Assembly: GCF_029626155.1 (NCBI RefSeq)
Contig: NZ_JARUBL010000001.1
Location: 5,666,001-5,730,000, forward strand
Source of the DNA: Solwaraspora sp. WMMD1047
GTDB taxonomy: Bacteria > Actinomycetota > Actinomycetes > Mycobacteriales > Micromonosporaceae
Reading direction: 5' to 3'
Length of the DNA: 64,000 nucleotides
Under the pieces are notes generated by a model. That model ran no database searches. It worked only from the letters and a program-made list of their open reading frames with translations, and was not told where the DNA came from. This document shows positions 41,851-51,137 of this stretch, in pieces; within the stretch, counting starts at the first letter, position 1; each line of letters begins with the position of its first letter. Position numbers and translations under genes: made by a program.

Positions 41851-41898
41851 GAGGCTTACTGAGGCTTACTAACGGGTGCGGTCTAACGGGTTCGGTCC
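41851..41898 (-). repeat. Tandem repeats in the rplU leader
   Basis: GAGGCTTACT twice in tandem (41851-41870), directly followed by AACGGGTGCGGTCT and AACGGGTTCGGTCC (41871-41898), 14-bp units with two mismatches. They lie 23-70 bp upstream of the rplU start and so within the likely leader RNA. Confidence 0.8.
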
Positions 41899-42055
41899 GC
41901 GGCGCTCGCCACGGCCGCGCGGACGCGGGGGCGGGCAGGCGGAACACGGCGCGGAAATCCGCACCACAGGCAAGGGTACGCCATCGCCCGCCCACCGCCC
42001 AAACCGGGTACCCGTCAGCGGCCGCACCGCCGCCGGCCCGGTCGGGGCGCGGCGG

Positions 42056-45000
42056 TCAGGGACGGGTCCGCCGGCGGGTGCCGCGCCGGGACCGACGCCG
42101 GCCACCGGCACCGGCCGGCTCGCCCTCGTCGTCCAGGTCGCCGTTCTCGTCGAGCGCGTCGGGGTCGTCGGCGCCGGCCAGCCGCATCGGCTCGGTCGGC
42201 TCCGTCTCGACCCCGTTGGCCAGCTCGGGCGCCTCGTCGAGGTCCGGCGTCGCCATGGCGTTCTCGTAGCGCGACAGGTCGTACCCCATGGTGTCGTCGT
42301 CCCCGGCGACCTCGACCACCTCGACGGTGGCCTTCTCCGGGGCGGCGGCCCGCCGACCCCGGCGGCGGCCGGTACTGGTGGTGGTCGTCGTCTCCACGAC
42401 GGCGGCGCCGTTGGAGGCGGAGGCGACCGCCTTCACCTTCTCGGCGGCGCCCCCGTTGGCGCCGGCCCGCGGCTTCTCCGGCACCGGCTCGGTGTGGATG
42501 ATCAGGCCGCGGCCCTTGCAGCAGTCGCAGGTTTCGCTGAACGCCTCCAGCAGCCCGGCGCCGATCCGCTTCCGGGTCATCTGGACCAGCCCCAGCGAGG
42601 TGATCTCGGTGACCTGGTGCTTGGTCCGGTCCCGGCCCAGGCACTCGGTCAGCCGGCGCAGCACCAGGTCACGGTTGGACTCCAGCACCATGTCGATGAA
42701 GTCGATCACCACGATGCCGCCGATGTCGCGCAGCCGGAGCTGCCGGACGATCTCCTCGGCCGCCTCCAGGTTGTTGCGGGTGACCGTCTCCTCCAGGTTG
42801 CCGCCGGCGCCGGTGTACTTGCCGGTGTTCACGTCGATGACGGTCATCGCCTCGGTCCGGTCGATCACCAGGTGACCGCCGGACGGCAGGAAGACCTTGC
42901 GGTCCAGGCCCTTGAGGATCTGCTCGTCGATCCGCCGCTCGGCGAAGACGTCGGTGGCGCCGGTGTGCCGGCGCAGCCGGGCCACTAGGTCCGGCGAGAC
43001 GTGCGACAGGTACGACTCGACCATCTCGTACGAGTTCTCGCCCTGCACCACGAGTTCCCGGAAGTCCTCGTTGAACAGGTCCCGGACCACCCGGATCACC
43101 AGGTCCGGCTCCTCGTATAGCAGCACCGGGGCGCCGCCACCGGCGGCCTTGGCCTGGATGTCCTCCCACTGCGCCTGCAGCCGCTTCACGTCGCGGGCCA
43201 GCTCGTCCTCGCTGGCGCCCTCGGCGGCAGTCCGGACGATCACGCCCGCGCCGTCCGGCACCAGCTTCTTCAGCACGTCCCGTAGCCGCTTGCGCTCGGT
43301 GTCGGGCAGCTTGCGGCTGATCCCGGAGGCGTTGCCGTGCGGGACGTAGACCAGGTGCCGGCCGGACAGCGCGATGTGGCTGGTCAGCCGGGCGCCCTTG
43401 TGCCCGATCGGGTCCTTGGTGACCTGCACCAGCACCGAGTCCCCGGAGCGCAGCGCCTGCTCGATCGAGCGGGCCCGCCCCTCCAGGCCGGTGGTGTCCC
43501 AGTTGACCTCGCCGGCGTAGAGCACCGCGTTGCGGCCCCGACCGACGTCGACGAAGGCGGCCTCCATGCTCGGCAGCACGTTCTGCACCTTGCCGAGGTA
43601 GACGTTGCCGGCCATCGTGCCGGCGGAGGCCCGGGTGACGTAGTGCTCGACCAGCACCCCGTCCTCCAGCACCGCGATCTGGGTGCGGTCGCCGCGCTGC
43701 CGGACCGCCATCACCCGGTCGACCGCCTCCCGGCGGGCCAGGAACTCCGACTCGCTCAGGATCGGCGGCCGGGTCCGGCGCTGCTCGCGCCCGTCGCGCC
43801 GGCGCTGCCGCTTGGCCTCCAGCCGGGTCGACCCGGAGACGCCCTGCACCTCGTCCGAGCTGCCCCGGCGCGGTTCGCGGATCTTGACAACGGTCGGCAC
43901 GCCGTCGTCGGCCGTACCGTCGGCCTCGCCGGCGCCCTTGCGGCGCCGCCGGCGACGTCGCCGAGTGACTCCGTCGCCGGAGCCGTCGTCCGAGTCGTCA
44001 CCGTCGGCGGGCTCGGCGTCGGCGGCCTTGGCGGCCGGCTCGGTCTCCTCGTCGTCCGTCTCGTCCTCGGCGGTGCCCTTGCCGCGGCCACGGCCGCGGC
44101 GGCCCCGGCGGCGGCGCCGCCGGGCGGCCGACTCCTCGTCGTCGTCCTCGTCCTCGTCGGTCTCCTCGTCGGTGGTCGCGGGGGCCGTCACCTCGGCCTC
44201 GGCGGCGACCGGTTCGGCGGTACGTCGGCCACGGCGGCGCCGCCGGGACGACTCGGTCGGCTCCTCCACCGGTTCGTCCTCGGCCGGGGCCGCCGGGGCG
44301 GGCTGCGCCTCGACCGTTGCCCGGACCGGCGGCGTCTCCGGCTCGGGCGCCATGAAGAGCACGGTCGGCGGGGTGATGGCGGCCCGGCGGCGGCGGGTCC
44401 GGGGCGGCTCCTCCTCGGTGGGTGGGGCCTGCGGGTCCGCCTCGGTGCCGGCCGGCCCGACCGGCTCGGCGGTGGGTACCACCGGGCTCGGCGCCTGGCC
44501 GGCTGACCCGACGACCGCCGCGCCCGGAGCGACCTCGCCACCCGGGGCGACCTCGCCTTCGGGGGTGACACCGCCGACGGGGGCGGCACTGCCGGTCCGG
44601 GTGGCACCGCCGGTCGGGGCGTCGCCGGCCGGGGTGGCGTCGAAGAGCGGGGCGGCCTCGGGGGCGGCCTTGCGGCGGCGGGTCCGGGTCACCTTGACCG
44701 GTGGGGCGTCCGCGGCGGGGGCCTCGGGCTCGGCCGGGGCGGCCGGCGTGAGTGCTTCGGCGGCCGGCGACTCGGGCTTGTCCGCGGTGGTGGCCTTGCG
44801 ACGCCGGCGGGGGGTCTTCGGGGCCGATTCGGTGTCGCCGGCGACCGGCGCCAGGACGTCGCCGTCCGGCGCCTCGCCGCTCACCATCGTGGTCTCGGCG
44901 GGCGCCTCCACCGGAGCGCCGGCCTGCGCCGGCTCGGCCGCCGCCGGAGAGGTGCGGCGGCGGGTGGCGCGGGCTCGCCGGACCGGCGGCGTCGCGACCT

Positions 45001-45115
45001 CGGCGGGCGGCGCGGCGTCAGCCGTCAGGTTGGTGCCGGTGGGTGTGGTGTCGGCGGTTTCGGGGGTCGGCGTCGCGCCGTTCCGCTCCCCGCCCTCGGG
45101 CTCGTTGTCGAGCAT
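42056..45115 (-). CDS. rne: Ribonuclease E/G
   Basis: Endoribonuclease for mRNA decay and rRNA processing. 1019 aa. The first ~400 residues are disordered, Ala/Pro/Glu-rich with Arg clusters (RRRRRRRGRRGRGRGK) that may bind RNA or partners. The catalytic part follows: S1 domain (GNVYLGKVQNVLPSMEAAFVDVG), the metal-binding Asp residues in VIDVNTGKYTG and GGIVVIDFIDM, and the Zn-link CDCCKGRG. The short C-terminal tail is acidic. This N-terminal extension before the catalytic core is usual in actinobacteria. GGAGA precedes the ATG. Confidence 0.96.
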   Translation of the reverse strand: MLDNEPEGGERNGATPTPETADTTPTGTNLTADAAPPAEVATPPVRRARATRRRTSPAAAEPAQAGAPVEAPAETTMVSGEAPDGDVLAPVAGDTESAPKTPRRRRKATTADKPESPAAEALTPAAPAEPEAPAADAPPVKVTRTRRRKAAPEAAPLFDATPAGDAPTGGATRTGSAAPVGGVTPEGEVAPGGEVAPGAAVVGSAGQAPSPVVPTAEPVGPAGTEADPQAPPTEEEPPRTRRRRAAITPPTVLFMAPEPETPPVRATVEAQPAPAAPAEDEPVEEPTESSRRRRRGRRTAEPVAAEAEVTAPATTDEETDEDEDDDEESAARRRRRRGRRGRGRGKGTAEDETDDEETEPAAKAADAEPADGDDSDDGSGDGVTRRRRRRRRKGAGEADGTADDGVPTVVKIREPRRGSSDEVQGVSGSTRLEAKRQRRRDGREQRRTRPPILSESEFLARREAVDRVMAVRQRGDRTQIAVLEDGVLVEHYVTRASAGTMAGNVYLGKVQNVLPSMEAAFVDVGRGRNAVLYAGEVNWDTTGLEGRARSIEQALRSGDSVLVQVTKDPIGHKGARLTSHIALSGRHLVYVPHGNASGISRKLPDTERKRLRDVLKKLVPDGAGVIVRTAAEGASEDELARDVKRLQAQWEDIQAKAAGGGAPVLLYEEPDLVIRVVRDLFNEDFRELVVQGENSYEMVESYLSHVSPDLVARLRRHTGATDVFAERRIDEQILKGLDRKVFLPSGGHLVIDRTEAMTVIDVNTGKYTGAGGNLEETVTRNNLEAAEEIVRQLRLRDIGGIVVIDFIDMVLESNRDLVLRRLTECLGRDRTKHQVTEITSLGLVQMTRKRIGAGLLEAFSETCDCCKGRGLIIHTEPVPEKPRAGANGGAAEKVKAVASASNGAAVVETTTTTSTGRRRGRRAAAPEKATVEVVEVAGDDDTMGYDLSRYENAMATPDLDEAPELANGVETEPTEPMRLAGADDPDALDENGDLDDEGEPAGAGGRRRSRRGTRRRTRP

Positions 45116-45252
45116 TGGACGATCTCCAGTTCTGGCCGCCCCGGGCGCGGGTGAGCGCTGCCACGCAGGGTTGCCGCAAAAGTGTTTCCGGTGACGCGTC
45201 GTGGTGCCCGGGCCACCGAAGTCTGCCTACCTGAGCGCTCGCCGATGGCCGG

Positions 45253-46029
45253 CTAGCGTTCACCAATGACTGCCCCGTCGCGGTCCGCCTCCAACGGATC
45301 CACGATCTCCCCCTGCGCGGTCAGCCTGCCCTGCGCCAGCCGGGTCGCGCTTGGCGGCACCGGCGGCTCCAGGTCGGCCACCACGCGGAGGCCAGCTAGG
45401 ACGTCATCGGGCCGTACGGACGGGGTGACCTGCCGTACGACTAGGTCGAGTATCGCACACGGTACGGCCGTGACCTCGGAAGGTGCCCCGGTTGACTCGA
45501 TCACATCGATGCGCGTAACTGCAGCCCGGCTGTCGAAGACGCGCCGTCCCTGCTTGGTCAGCCGCTCGACCGGCACCTCCGACGCGGCCCGGAACGCGGC
45601 CACGGCCTGCCGCAGCACCGCCGGCTGCACGCCCGGCAGTTCGATCCGCCAGTGCGAGGCGTCGATCCGGTCGGCCAGCCCGCCCGGCCCGGCCCGCACC
45701 GCGTCGAGCACGTCCAGGCCCGGCGAGAGCGCCGCGTCCAACGCGGCCCGCAGCGCGGCCGGGTCGACCTCCGCCCGCAGGCCGATCTCCAGGTACTCCG
45801 CCTCGCTGGCCACCCCGGTGGGGGCGGCGCTGGCGTACGAGATCTTGGGGTGTGGGGTGAAGCCCTGGGAGAAGGCGATCGGCACGCCTCCGCGGCGCAG
45901 CGCCCGCTCGAAGGCGCGGGCGAAGTCACGGTGCGAGGTGAAGCGCATCGGACCGCGCTTGGCGTACCGGATCCGGATCTTCTGGACGACGGGGTCCTGG
46001 CCCCCCTCGGGCTGGCGTTTCGCGGCCAT
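45253..46029 (-). CDS. TIGR03936/DUF2344 family protein
   Basis: 258 aa. It begins IRIRYAKRGPMRFTSHRDFARAFERALRRGGVPIAFSQGF, the diagnostic motif of DUF2344, a domain that in some bacteria is fused to the upstream radical SAM protein. Five bases separate it from that gene, so they are an operon. The pair is strongly conserved next to rne in actinobacteria. The biochemical role is not established; a tRNA or RNA modification function has been suggested by its radical SAM partner (inference). Confidence 0.9.
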   Translation of the reverse strand: MAAKRQPEGGQDPVVQKIRIRYAKRGPMRFTSHRDFARAFERALRRGGVPIAFSQGFTPHPKISYASAAPTGVASEAEYLEIGLRAEVDPAALRAALDAALSPGLDVLDAVRAGPGGLADRIDASHWRIELPGVQPAVLRQAVAAFRAASEVPVERLTKQGRRVFDSRAAVTRIDVIESTGAPSEVTAVPCAILDLVVRQVTPSVRPDDVLAGLRVVADLEPPVPPSATRLAQGRLTAQGEIVDPLEADRDGAVIGER

Positions 46030-46034
46030 CCGGA

Positions 46035-48023
46035 TCACCCCTGGGTGCCGGCGGGCACCCGCAGCCCGGTGTTGACCGGGGTCAGCGGGAGCAGCTTGCG
46101 GCCGGTCGGCCCGATCTGGATCTCGGTGTCCATGGACGGGCAGACCCCGCAGTCGAAGCACGGCGTCCACCGGCAGTCGTCCTGCTCGTACTCGGAGAGG
46201 GAGTCCTGCCAGTCCTGCCAGAGCCAGTCCTTGTCCAGCCCGGAGTCGAGGTGGTCCCACGGGAGCACCTCGAGCTGCTCGCGCTGGCGGGTGGTGAACC
46301 AGTCCAGGTCCACGCCGTAGGCGGGCAGCACCTCGGCGGCGGCGTCCACCCAGCGCCGGTAGGAGAAGTGCTCGCTCCAGCCGTCGAACCGGCCGCCGTT
46401 CTCCCAGACCCGCCGGATCACCGCGCCGACCCGCCGGTCGCCCCGCGACAGCAGCCCCTCGATGAGTGACGGCTCGCCGTCGTGGTAGCGGTAGCCGATC
46501 GCCCGGCCCAGCGACCGGTCGGCGTTTATCGCCTGCTTGAGCAGGCGCAGCCGGTTGTCGATCACCTCGGGGCGCTCCATCGGCGCCCACTGGAACGGGG
46601 TGTGCGGCTTGGGCACGAACCCGCCGATCGAGACCGTGCAGCGGATGTCCTTCGAACCGGTCTCGGCCCGCCCGGCCTTGATCACCTCGTGCGCGAGCCG
46701 GGCGATCTGCAGCACGTCGTCGTCGGTCTCGGTGGGCAGCCCGCACATGAAGTAGAGCTTGACCTGCCGCCAGCCGTTGCCGTACGCGGTGACGACGGTG
46801 CGGATCAGGTCCTCCTCCGACACCATCTTGTTGATCACCTTGCGGATCCGCTCGGAGCCGCCCTCCGGCGCGAAGGTCAACCCGGTGCGCCGCCCGTTGC
46901 GGGACAGCTCCTGGGCCAGCTCGATGTTGAACGCGTCCACCCGGGTCGACGGCAGCGACAGCGACACGTTGGTGCCCTCGTACTGCTGGGCCAGGCCGGA
47001 GCACATGTCGCCGATCTCGGAGTGGTCGGCCGACGACAGCGACAGCAACCCGACCTCGTGGAAGCCGGAGTACTCCAGACCCTCCTTGACCATCTGCCCG
47101 ACGGTGGTGATGGACCGCTCCCGGACCGGCCGGGTGATCATGCCGGCCTGGCAGAACCGGCAGCCCCGGGTGCAGCCCCGGAAGATCTCCACGGCGTACC
47201 GCTCGTGCACCGTCTCGGCGAGCGGCACCAGCGGCTTCTTCGGGTACGGCCAGGCGTCCAGGTCCATGGTCGTGCGCTTGTGCACCCGGAACGGCACGTC
47301 CGCCCGGTTCGGCACCACCCGCTGGATCCGGCCGTCGGGCAGGTAGTCCACGTCGTAGAAGCGCGGCACGTAGACGCTCTCGGTGCGGGCCAGCCGCAGC
47401 AGCATCTCGTCCCGGCCGCCGGGGCTGCCCTCGGCCTTCCAGGCCCGGACGATCTCGGTGATCTCCAGGACCGCCTCCTCGCCGTCGCCGAGCACCGCGG
47501 CGTCGATGAAGTCGGCGATCGGCTCCGGGTTGAAGGCGGCGTGCCCGCCGGCCACGATCACCGGGTGCGCGTCGGTCCGGTCGGCGGCCAGCAGCGGTAT
47601 CCCGGCCAGGTCGATCGCGGTGAGCAGGTTGGTGTAGCCAAGCTCGGTGGCGAACGAGATGCCGAACAGGTCGAACTCACCGACCGGCCGGTGCGCCTCG
47701 ACGGTGAACTGCGGCACGCCGTGCTCCCGCATCAGCGCCTCCAGGTCCGGCCAGACCGCGTAGGTCCGCTCGGCCAGCACGTCGGGCAGCTCGTTGAGCA
47801 CCTCGTAGAGGATCTGCACGCCCTGGTTGGGCAGCCCCACCTCGTAGGCGTCCGGATACATCAGCGCCCACCGGACGGTCGCCTGCTCCCAGTCCTTGAC
47901 CACCGCGCCCAGCTCGCCACCCACGTACTGGATGGGTTTGCTCACCCTCGGCAGCAGCTGTTCCAGCCGGGGCCACACGGAGTTCGCCGCGGGCGTACGC
48001 GCGGCGCCGGTCACGGCACTCAT
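46035..48023 (-). CDS. TIGR03960 family B12-binding radical SAM protein
   Basis: 662 aa. N-terminal B12-binding-like domain (YPDAYEVGLPNQGVQILYEVLNELPDVLAERTYAVWPDLEA), then a radical SAM domain with the cluster motif FRGCTRGCRFCQAG, and a C-terminal part ending with a Cys-rich stretch (CRWTPCFDCGVC) that may hold a second cluster. ATG 48023 has GGGAGG upstream. The reading frame is open far upstream but the extra residues are an antisense shadow of the neighbour. Substrate unknown. Confidence 0.92.
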   Translation of the reverse strand: MSAVTGAARTPAANSVWPRLEQLLPRVSKPIQYVGGELGAVVKDWEQATVRWALMYPDAYEVGLPNQGVQILYEVLNELPDVLAERTYAVWPDLEALMREHGVPQFTVEAHRPVGEFDLFGISFATELGYTNLLTAIDLAGIPLLAADRTDAHPVIVAGGHAAFNPEPIADFIDAAVLGDGEEAVLEITEIVRAWKAEGSPGGRDEMLLRLARTESVYVPRFYDVDYLPDGRIQRVVPNRADVPFRVHKRTTMDLDAWPYPKKPLVPLAETVHERYAVEIFRGCTRGCRFCQAGMITRPVRERSITTVGQMVKEGLEYSGFHEVGLLSLSSADHSEIGDMCSGLAQQYEGTNVSLSLPSTRVDAFNIELAQELSRNGRRTGLTFAPEGGSERIRKVINKMVSEEDLIRTVVTAYGNGWRQVKLYFMCGLPTETDDDVLQIARLAHEVIKAGRAETGSKDIRCTVSIGGFVPKPHTPFQWAPMERPEVIDNRLRLLKQAINADRSLGRAIGYRYHDGEPSLIEGLLSRGDRRVGAVIRRVWENGGRFDGWSEHFSYRRWVDAAAEVLPAYGVDLDWFTTRQREQLEVLPWDHLDSGLDKDWLWQDWQDSLSEYEQDDCRWTPCFDCGVCPSMDTEIQIGPTGRKLLPLTPVNTGLRVPAGTQG

Positions 48024-48191
48024 GAAACCTCCCGGGACGCCCCAGCCGGAGCCATCCCCACCGAAGACAAAAACCAACCCCCAACGGTACGCGCCCAGCC
48101 GGGCAACCGGACCAGTGGGCGCCACCTGGGCCGGGCGGCGGGGTGGCCAGGCGGTACTAATCTTGGTCCGGTGGGAGAGGAGACGTCCGCG

Positions 48192-49553
48192 ATGCCGGAG
48201 CCGCAGCCGCAAGCCGGCCAACCCGGCCAGTCGGCGGTCCCGCCCGGCCCACCCGTCGAGCCTGCCAGGCCCGAGCCCACCCGGGCCGAGCCCACCCGGG
48301 CCGAGCCGGCGGGCGCCGGGCCCGCGGATCCGGTGGGTGCGAAACCGGACGAGGCGCCGCCGACCAGGCAGGTGCCGCCCCGCTGGACGGGTTCGGCGGC
48401 GGTCCCGCCGCCGACTCCGAAGCGGCGGCGCTGGCGCGGGGCCGAGGACGCCACGGCCGGCCCGGTGGTACCGCCGCCCCGGGACCCCACCCTGCACCTG
48501 CCGGCCGACGAGCTGCACGACCCGGAGACGCGTACCCCGGTCGACCCGTGGGCGGGCGCCGACGCCGGCCTGTGGGCGGCGCACCAGCCGTATTCGCCGG
48601 CACCCCCACTGCCGCCGACCCGCCACTTCCCGGGCACCGCCGTGCCCCACTCCCCCGCCCCGCCACATTCGCCGGTGCCCTCCTACCCGGCGCAGCGGTC
48701 CCCCGCGCCGCCCTACCCCGCGCCGCACCAGCCCGCGCCGCAGCAACCGGCGCCGCACCATCGGGCGTACCCGCCGCCGGCGGCGCTGCCGGCCGCGCCC
48801 GCCCGGCCGGCGTCGGTCGGCCAGCCGGCGGCGCCGGCCCAGCCGGGCCGGGAGGCGCCCCGCCGCCCCAGGTGGCGCGGACGCGGCCCCGCCGGACCGG
48901 CCGCCGGAGGGCCGGCCGGATGGCAGGCCGGGCCGGGCCGGAGCGCCCCGCCGGGCTGGCGGCCGCCGCCCGGGTACGTTCCCGCGCCGCCGCGCCGCCG
49001 CCGCACCTGGCCGGGCGTGATGCTGACCCTGACGCTGCTCACCGTCGCCTGCTGCTGCGGCGTGCCCGCCTACTTCGGCAAGCCGATGTGGGAGCAGTAT
49101 CCGGCCAGCGCCAGCCTGCCGGCCGAGGTGGCTGACCTGCAGTTGCGCGACGACGCGGCAAGTGGCAGCGACGCGCAGCGGCTGGCCGGGGAGATGCGGG
49201 CCGCGCACCTGTTCGCCGAGGACACCTTCGCCGGGGTCTACTCGGCGCCGGGCAACAAGCGGATCACGGTCTTCGGCGCCACCGGCTTCCGGTTCAGCCC
49301 GGAGTCCGACGTCGAGGCGGAGATGACCCGGCTCGGCGAGCAGTTCGAACTCACCGGCGTCCAGGCGATCGAGACCGGCATCCGGGGCGAATACCAGCGC
49401 TGCGGCACTGGCCGGATCGACGGCACCGACGTGGTGGTCTGCGCCTGGGCCGACCACGGCAGCATCGCCGCCGGCGTCTTCACCCGGCTGTCGGTCGAGG
49501 ACAGCGCCAGGCTACTGGCGGAGCTGCGGACCTGGATCGTGCAGCGCGGCTGA
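48192..49553 (+). CDS. Proline-rich membrane-anchored protein with C-WADHGS domain (paralogue 1)
   Basis: 453 aa. About 270 residues of Pro/Ala-rich disordered sequence, one membrane helix (WPGVMLTLTLLTVACCCGVPAYFG), then an extracellular domain of ~150 residues containing VYSAPGNKRITVFGATG and CGTGRIDGTDVVVCAWADHGS. The same domain closes the protein at 60222. Start ATG 48192 with GGGAGAGGAG upstream; GTG 48171 lies seven bases after TAATCT and is an alternative leaderless start. The two conserved Cys could form a disulfide. Function unknown; a Pro-rich cytoplasmic tail is typical of actinobacterial signalling or envelope proteins. Confidence 0.8.
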   Translation: MPEPQPQAGQPGQSAVPPGPPVEPARPEPTRAEPTRAEPAGAGPADPVGAKPDEAPPTRQVPPRWTGSAAVPPPTPKRRRWRGAEDATAGPVVPPPRDPTLHLPADELHDPETRTPVDPWAGADAGLWAAHQPYSPAPPLPPTRHFPGTAVPHSPAPPHSPVPSYPAQRSPAPPYPAPHQPAPQQPAPHHRAYPPPAALPAAPARPASVGQPAAPAQPGREAPRRPRWRGRGPAGPAAGGPAGWQAGPGRSAPPGWRPPPGYVPAPPRRRRTWPGVMLTLTLLTVACCCGVPAYFGKPMWEQYPASASLPAEVADLQLRDDAASGSDAQRLAGEMRAAHLFAEDTFAGVYSAPGNKRITVFGATGFRFSPESDVEAEMTRLGEQFELTGVQAIETGIRGEYQRCGTGRIDGTDVVVCAWADHGSIAAGVFTRLSVEDSARLLAELRTWIVQRG

Positions 49554-49645
49554 CGGCCAACACCAGCTGATCGTTGTGATCCGGCACACACCAGACAGGC
49601 CCGCTCGGCAGGGAAGAAAACCGTCAGGCGGTGCACAATCGGGTG

Positions 49646-51121
49646 ATGCTGCTGCGGCGCTGGCTTTTCGCTGACCAACTGGGGCCGCATTTCCTCGACG
49701 ACCCGAACCAGCCGGTGCTGTTGATCGAGTCGAAGGGGGTCTTCCGGCGGCGGGCCTTCCACCGGCAGAAGGCACACCTGGTGCTCTCGGCGTTGCGGCA
49801 CCGGGCGGCCGAGCTCGGCGACCAGGCGGTTCACCACCGGGTGGAGACCTACCGGGCCGGGTTGACACAGCTCGGCGAGTCGGTCGACGTCTGCCACCCG
49901 ACCTCGCGCCGGGCCCGGGATCTGGTCCGCTCGCTACCCGAGGTGCGGATGCTGCCGCCGCGCGGCTTCATCACCAGCCCCGAGGACTTCGTCGGCTGGG
50001 CCGACGAGCGGCGCGGCACGCTGCGCCTGGAGGAGTTCTACCGGTACGCCCGGCGCCGGCACGGCGTCCTGATGGACCAGGGCGGTCCGCTCGGCGGCCG
50101 GTGGAACCTGGACGCCGACAACCGGCAGCCCCCGCCGTCGGGCGCCGCCCGCCTGGACGTGCCGCCACCGCCGGCGATCCAGGAGGACGAGATCGACGAG
50201 GCGGTACGCCGGGACCTGGACCGGTGGGCCGGGGAGGGCATCCGGTTCGTCGGGCGGGACGGGCCGCGCCGGTTCCCGGCCACCCGGGCCGAGGCGGTGG
50301 CCCGGCTGGAGCACTTCGTGGCGCACCGGCTGCCGATGTTCGGGCCCTACGAGGACGCGATGCTCGCCGCCGACCCGCTGATGGCGCACAGCGCGCTCTC
50401 GTCCTCGTTCAACCTGGGTCTGCTCGATCCGATGGCGGCGGTGCGGGCCGTCGAGCAGGCCCACCGGTCCGGCGCGGCGCCGCTGGCCAGCGCCGAGGGG
50501 TTCATCCGGCAACTGCTCGGCTGGCGCGACTACGTCTGGCACCTCTACTGGTACTTCGACGCCGGCTACCGGGCCACCAACCGGTTGGCCGCCCGCCGGT
50601 CGCTGCCCGCCTGGTTCGCCGACCTGGACGCCGACGCGGTCGGTGCCCGCTGCCTGGCCGACGTGCTGGCCGGGGTCCGGGATCGGGGGTGGGTGCACCA
50701 CATCCCCCGGCTGATGGTGCTCGGCAACTACGGCCTGCAGCGCGGCTGGCGCCCGTCGGACCTGGTCGACTGGTTCCACCGCTGCTTCGTCGACGGCTAC
50801 GAGTGGGTGATGACCGCGAACGTGGTGGGCATGAGCCAGTTCGCCGACCTGGGCCGGATCACCACCAAGCCGTACGCGGCCGGCGGGGCGTACCTGAATC
50901 GGATGAGTGACTACTGCGGCGGCTGCCGGTACGACCCGCGCCGCCGGCTGGGCGACGAGGCGTGCCCGTACACGGCCGGCTACTGGGCCTTCCTGGCCGG
51001 CTCGCGGGAGCGGCTGCACGGCAACGTCCGGATGAACCGGGCGCTGCGGCAGCTGGACCGGCTGGAGGACCTGCCGCAGGTGGTGGCGCAGGAGAAGGAG
51101 CGCGGCTCCCGCGCGCCGTGA
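49646..51121 (+). CDS. Fe-S bacterial cryptochrome/photolyase (FeS-BCP family)
   Basis: 491 aa, FAD-dependent DNA photolyase-related protein of the PhrB/CryB type, which repairs (6-4) photoproducts. Visible: N-terminal LLRRWLFADQLGPHF, FAD-pocket sequences (FIRQLLGWRDYVWHLYWYFD, NRLAARRSLPAWF, NYGLQRGWRPSDLVDWFHRCFVDGYEWVMTANVVGMSQF) and the iron-sulfur Cys set in YCGGCRYDPRRRLGDEACPYT, with GARCLADV as likely fourth ligand. ATG 49646 is preceded by CACAAT and six bases; GTG 49631 would lengthen it by five residues. Solitary gene. Confidence 0.9.
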   Translation: MLLRRWLFADQLGPHFLDDPNQPVLLIESKGVFRRRAFHRQKAHLVLSALRHRAAELGDQAVHHRVETYRAGLTQLGESVDVCHPTSRRARDLVRSLPEVRMLPPRGFITSPEDFVGWADERRGTLRLEEFYRYARRRHGVLMDQGGPLGGRWNLDADNRQPPPSGAARLDVPPPPAIQEDEIDEAVRRDLDRWAGEGIRFVGRDGPRRFPATRAEAVARLEHFVAHRLPMFGPYEDAMLAADPLMAHSALSSSFNLGLLDPMAAVRAVEQAHRSGAAPLASAEGFIRQLLGWRDYVWHLYWYFDAGYRATNRLAARRSLPAWFADLDADAVGARCLADVLAGVRDRGWVHHIPRLMVLGNYGLQRGWRPSDLVDWFHRCFVDGYEWVMTANVVGMSQFADLGRITTKPYAAGGAYLNRMSDYCGGCRYDPRRRLGDEACPYTAGYWAFLAGSRERLHGNVRMNRALRQLDRLEDLPQVVAQEKERGSRAP

Positions 51122-51137
51122 CGCCGGGGCGGGCCGG

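Noticed and set aside
46482..48170. Long upstream extension of the Pro-rich membrane protein
   Set aside because: This part is antisense to the B12 radical SAM gene; real start is at 48192 or 48171.
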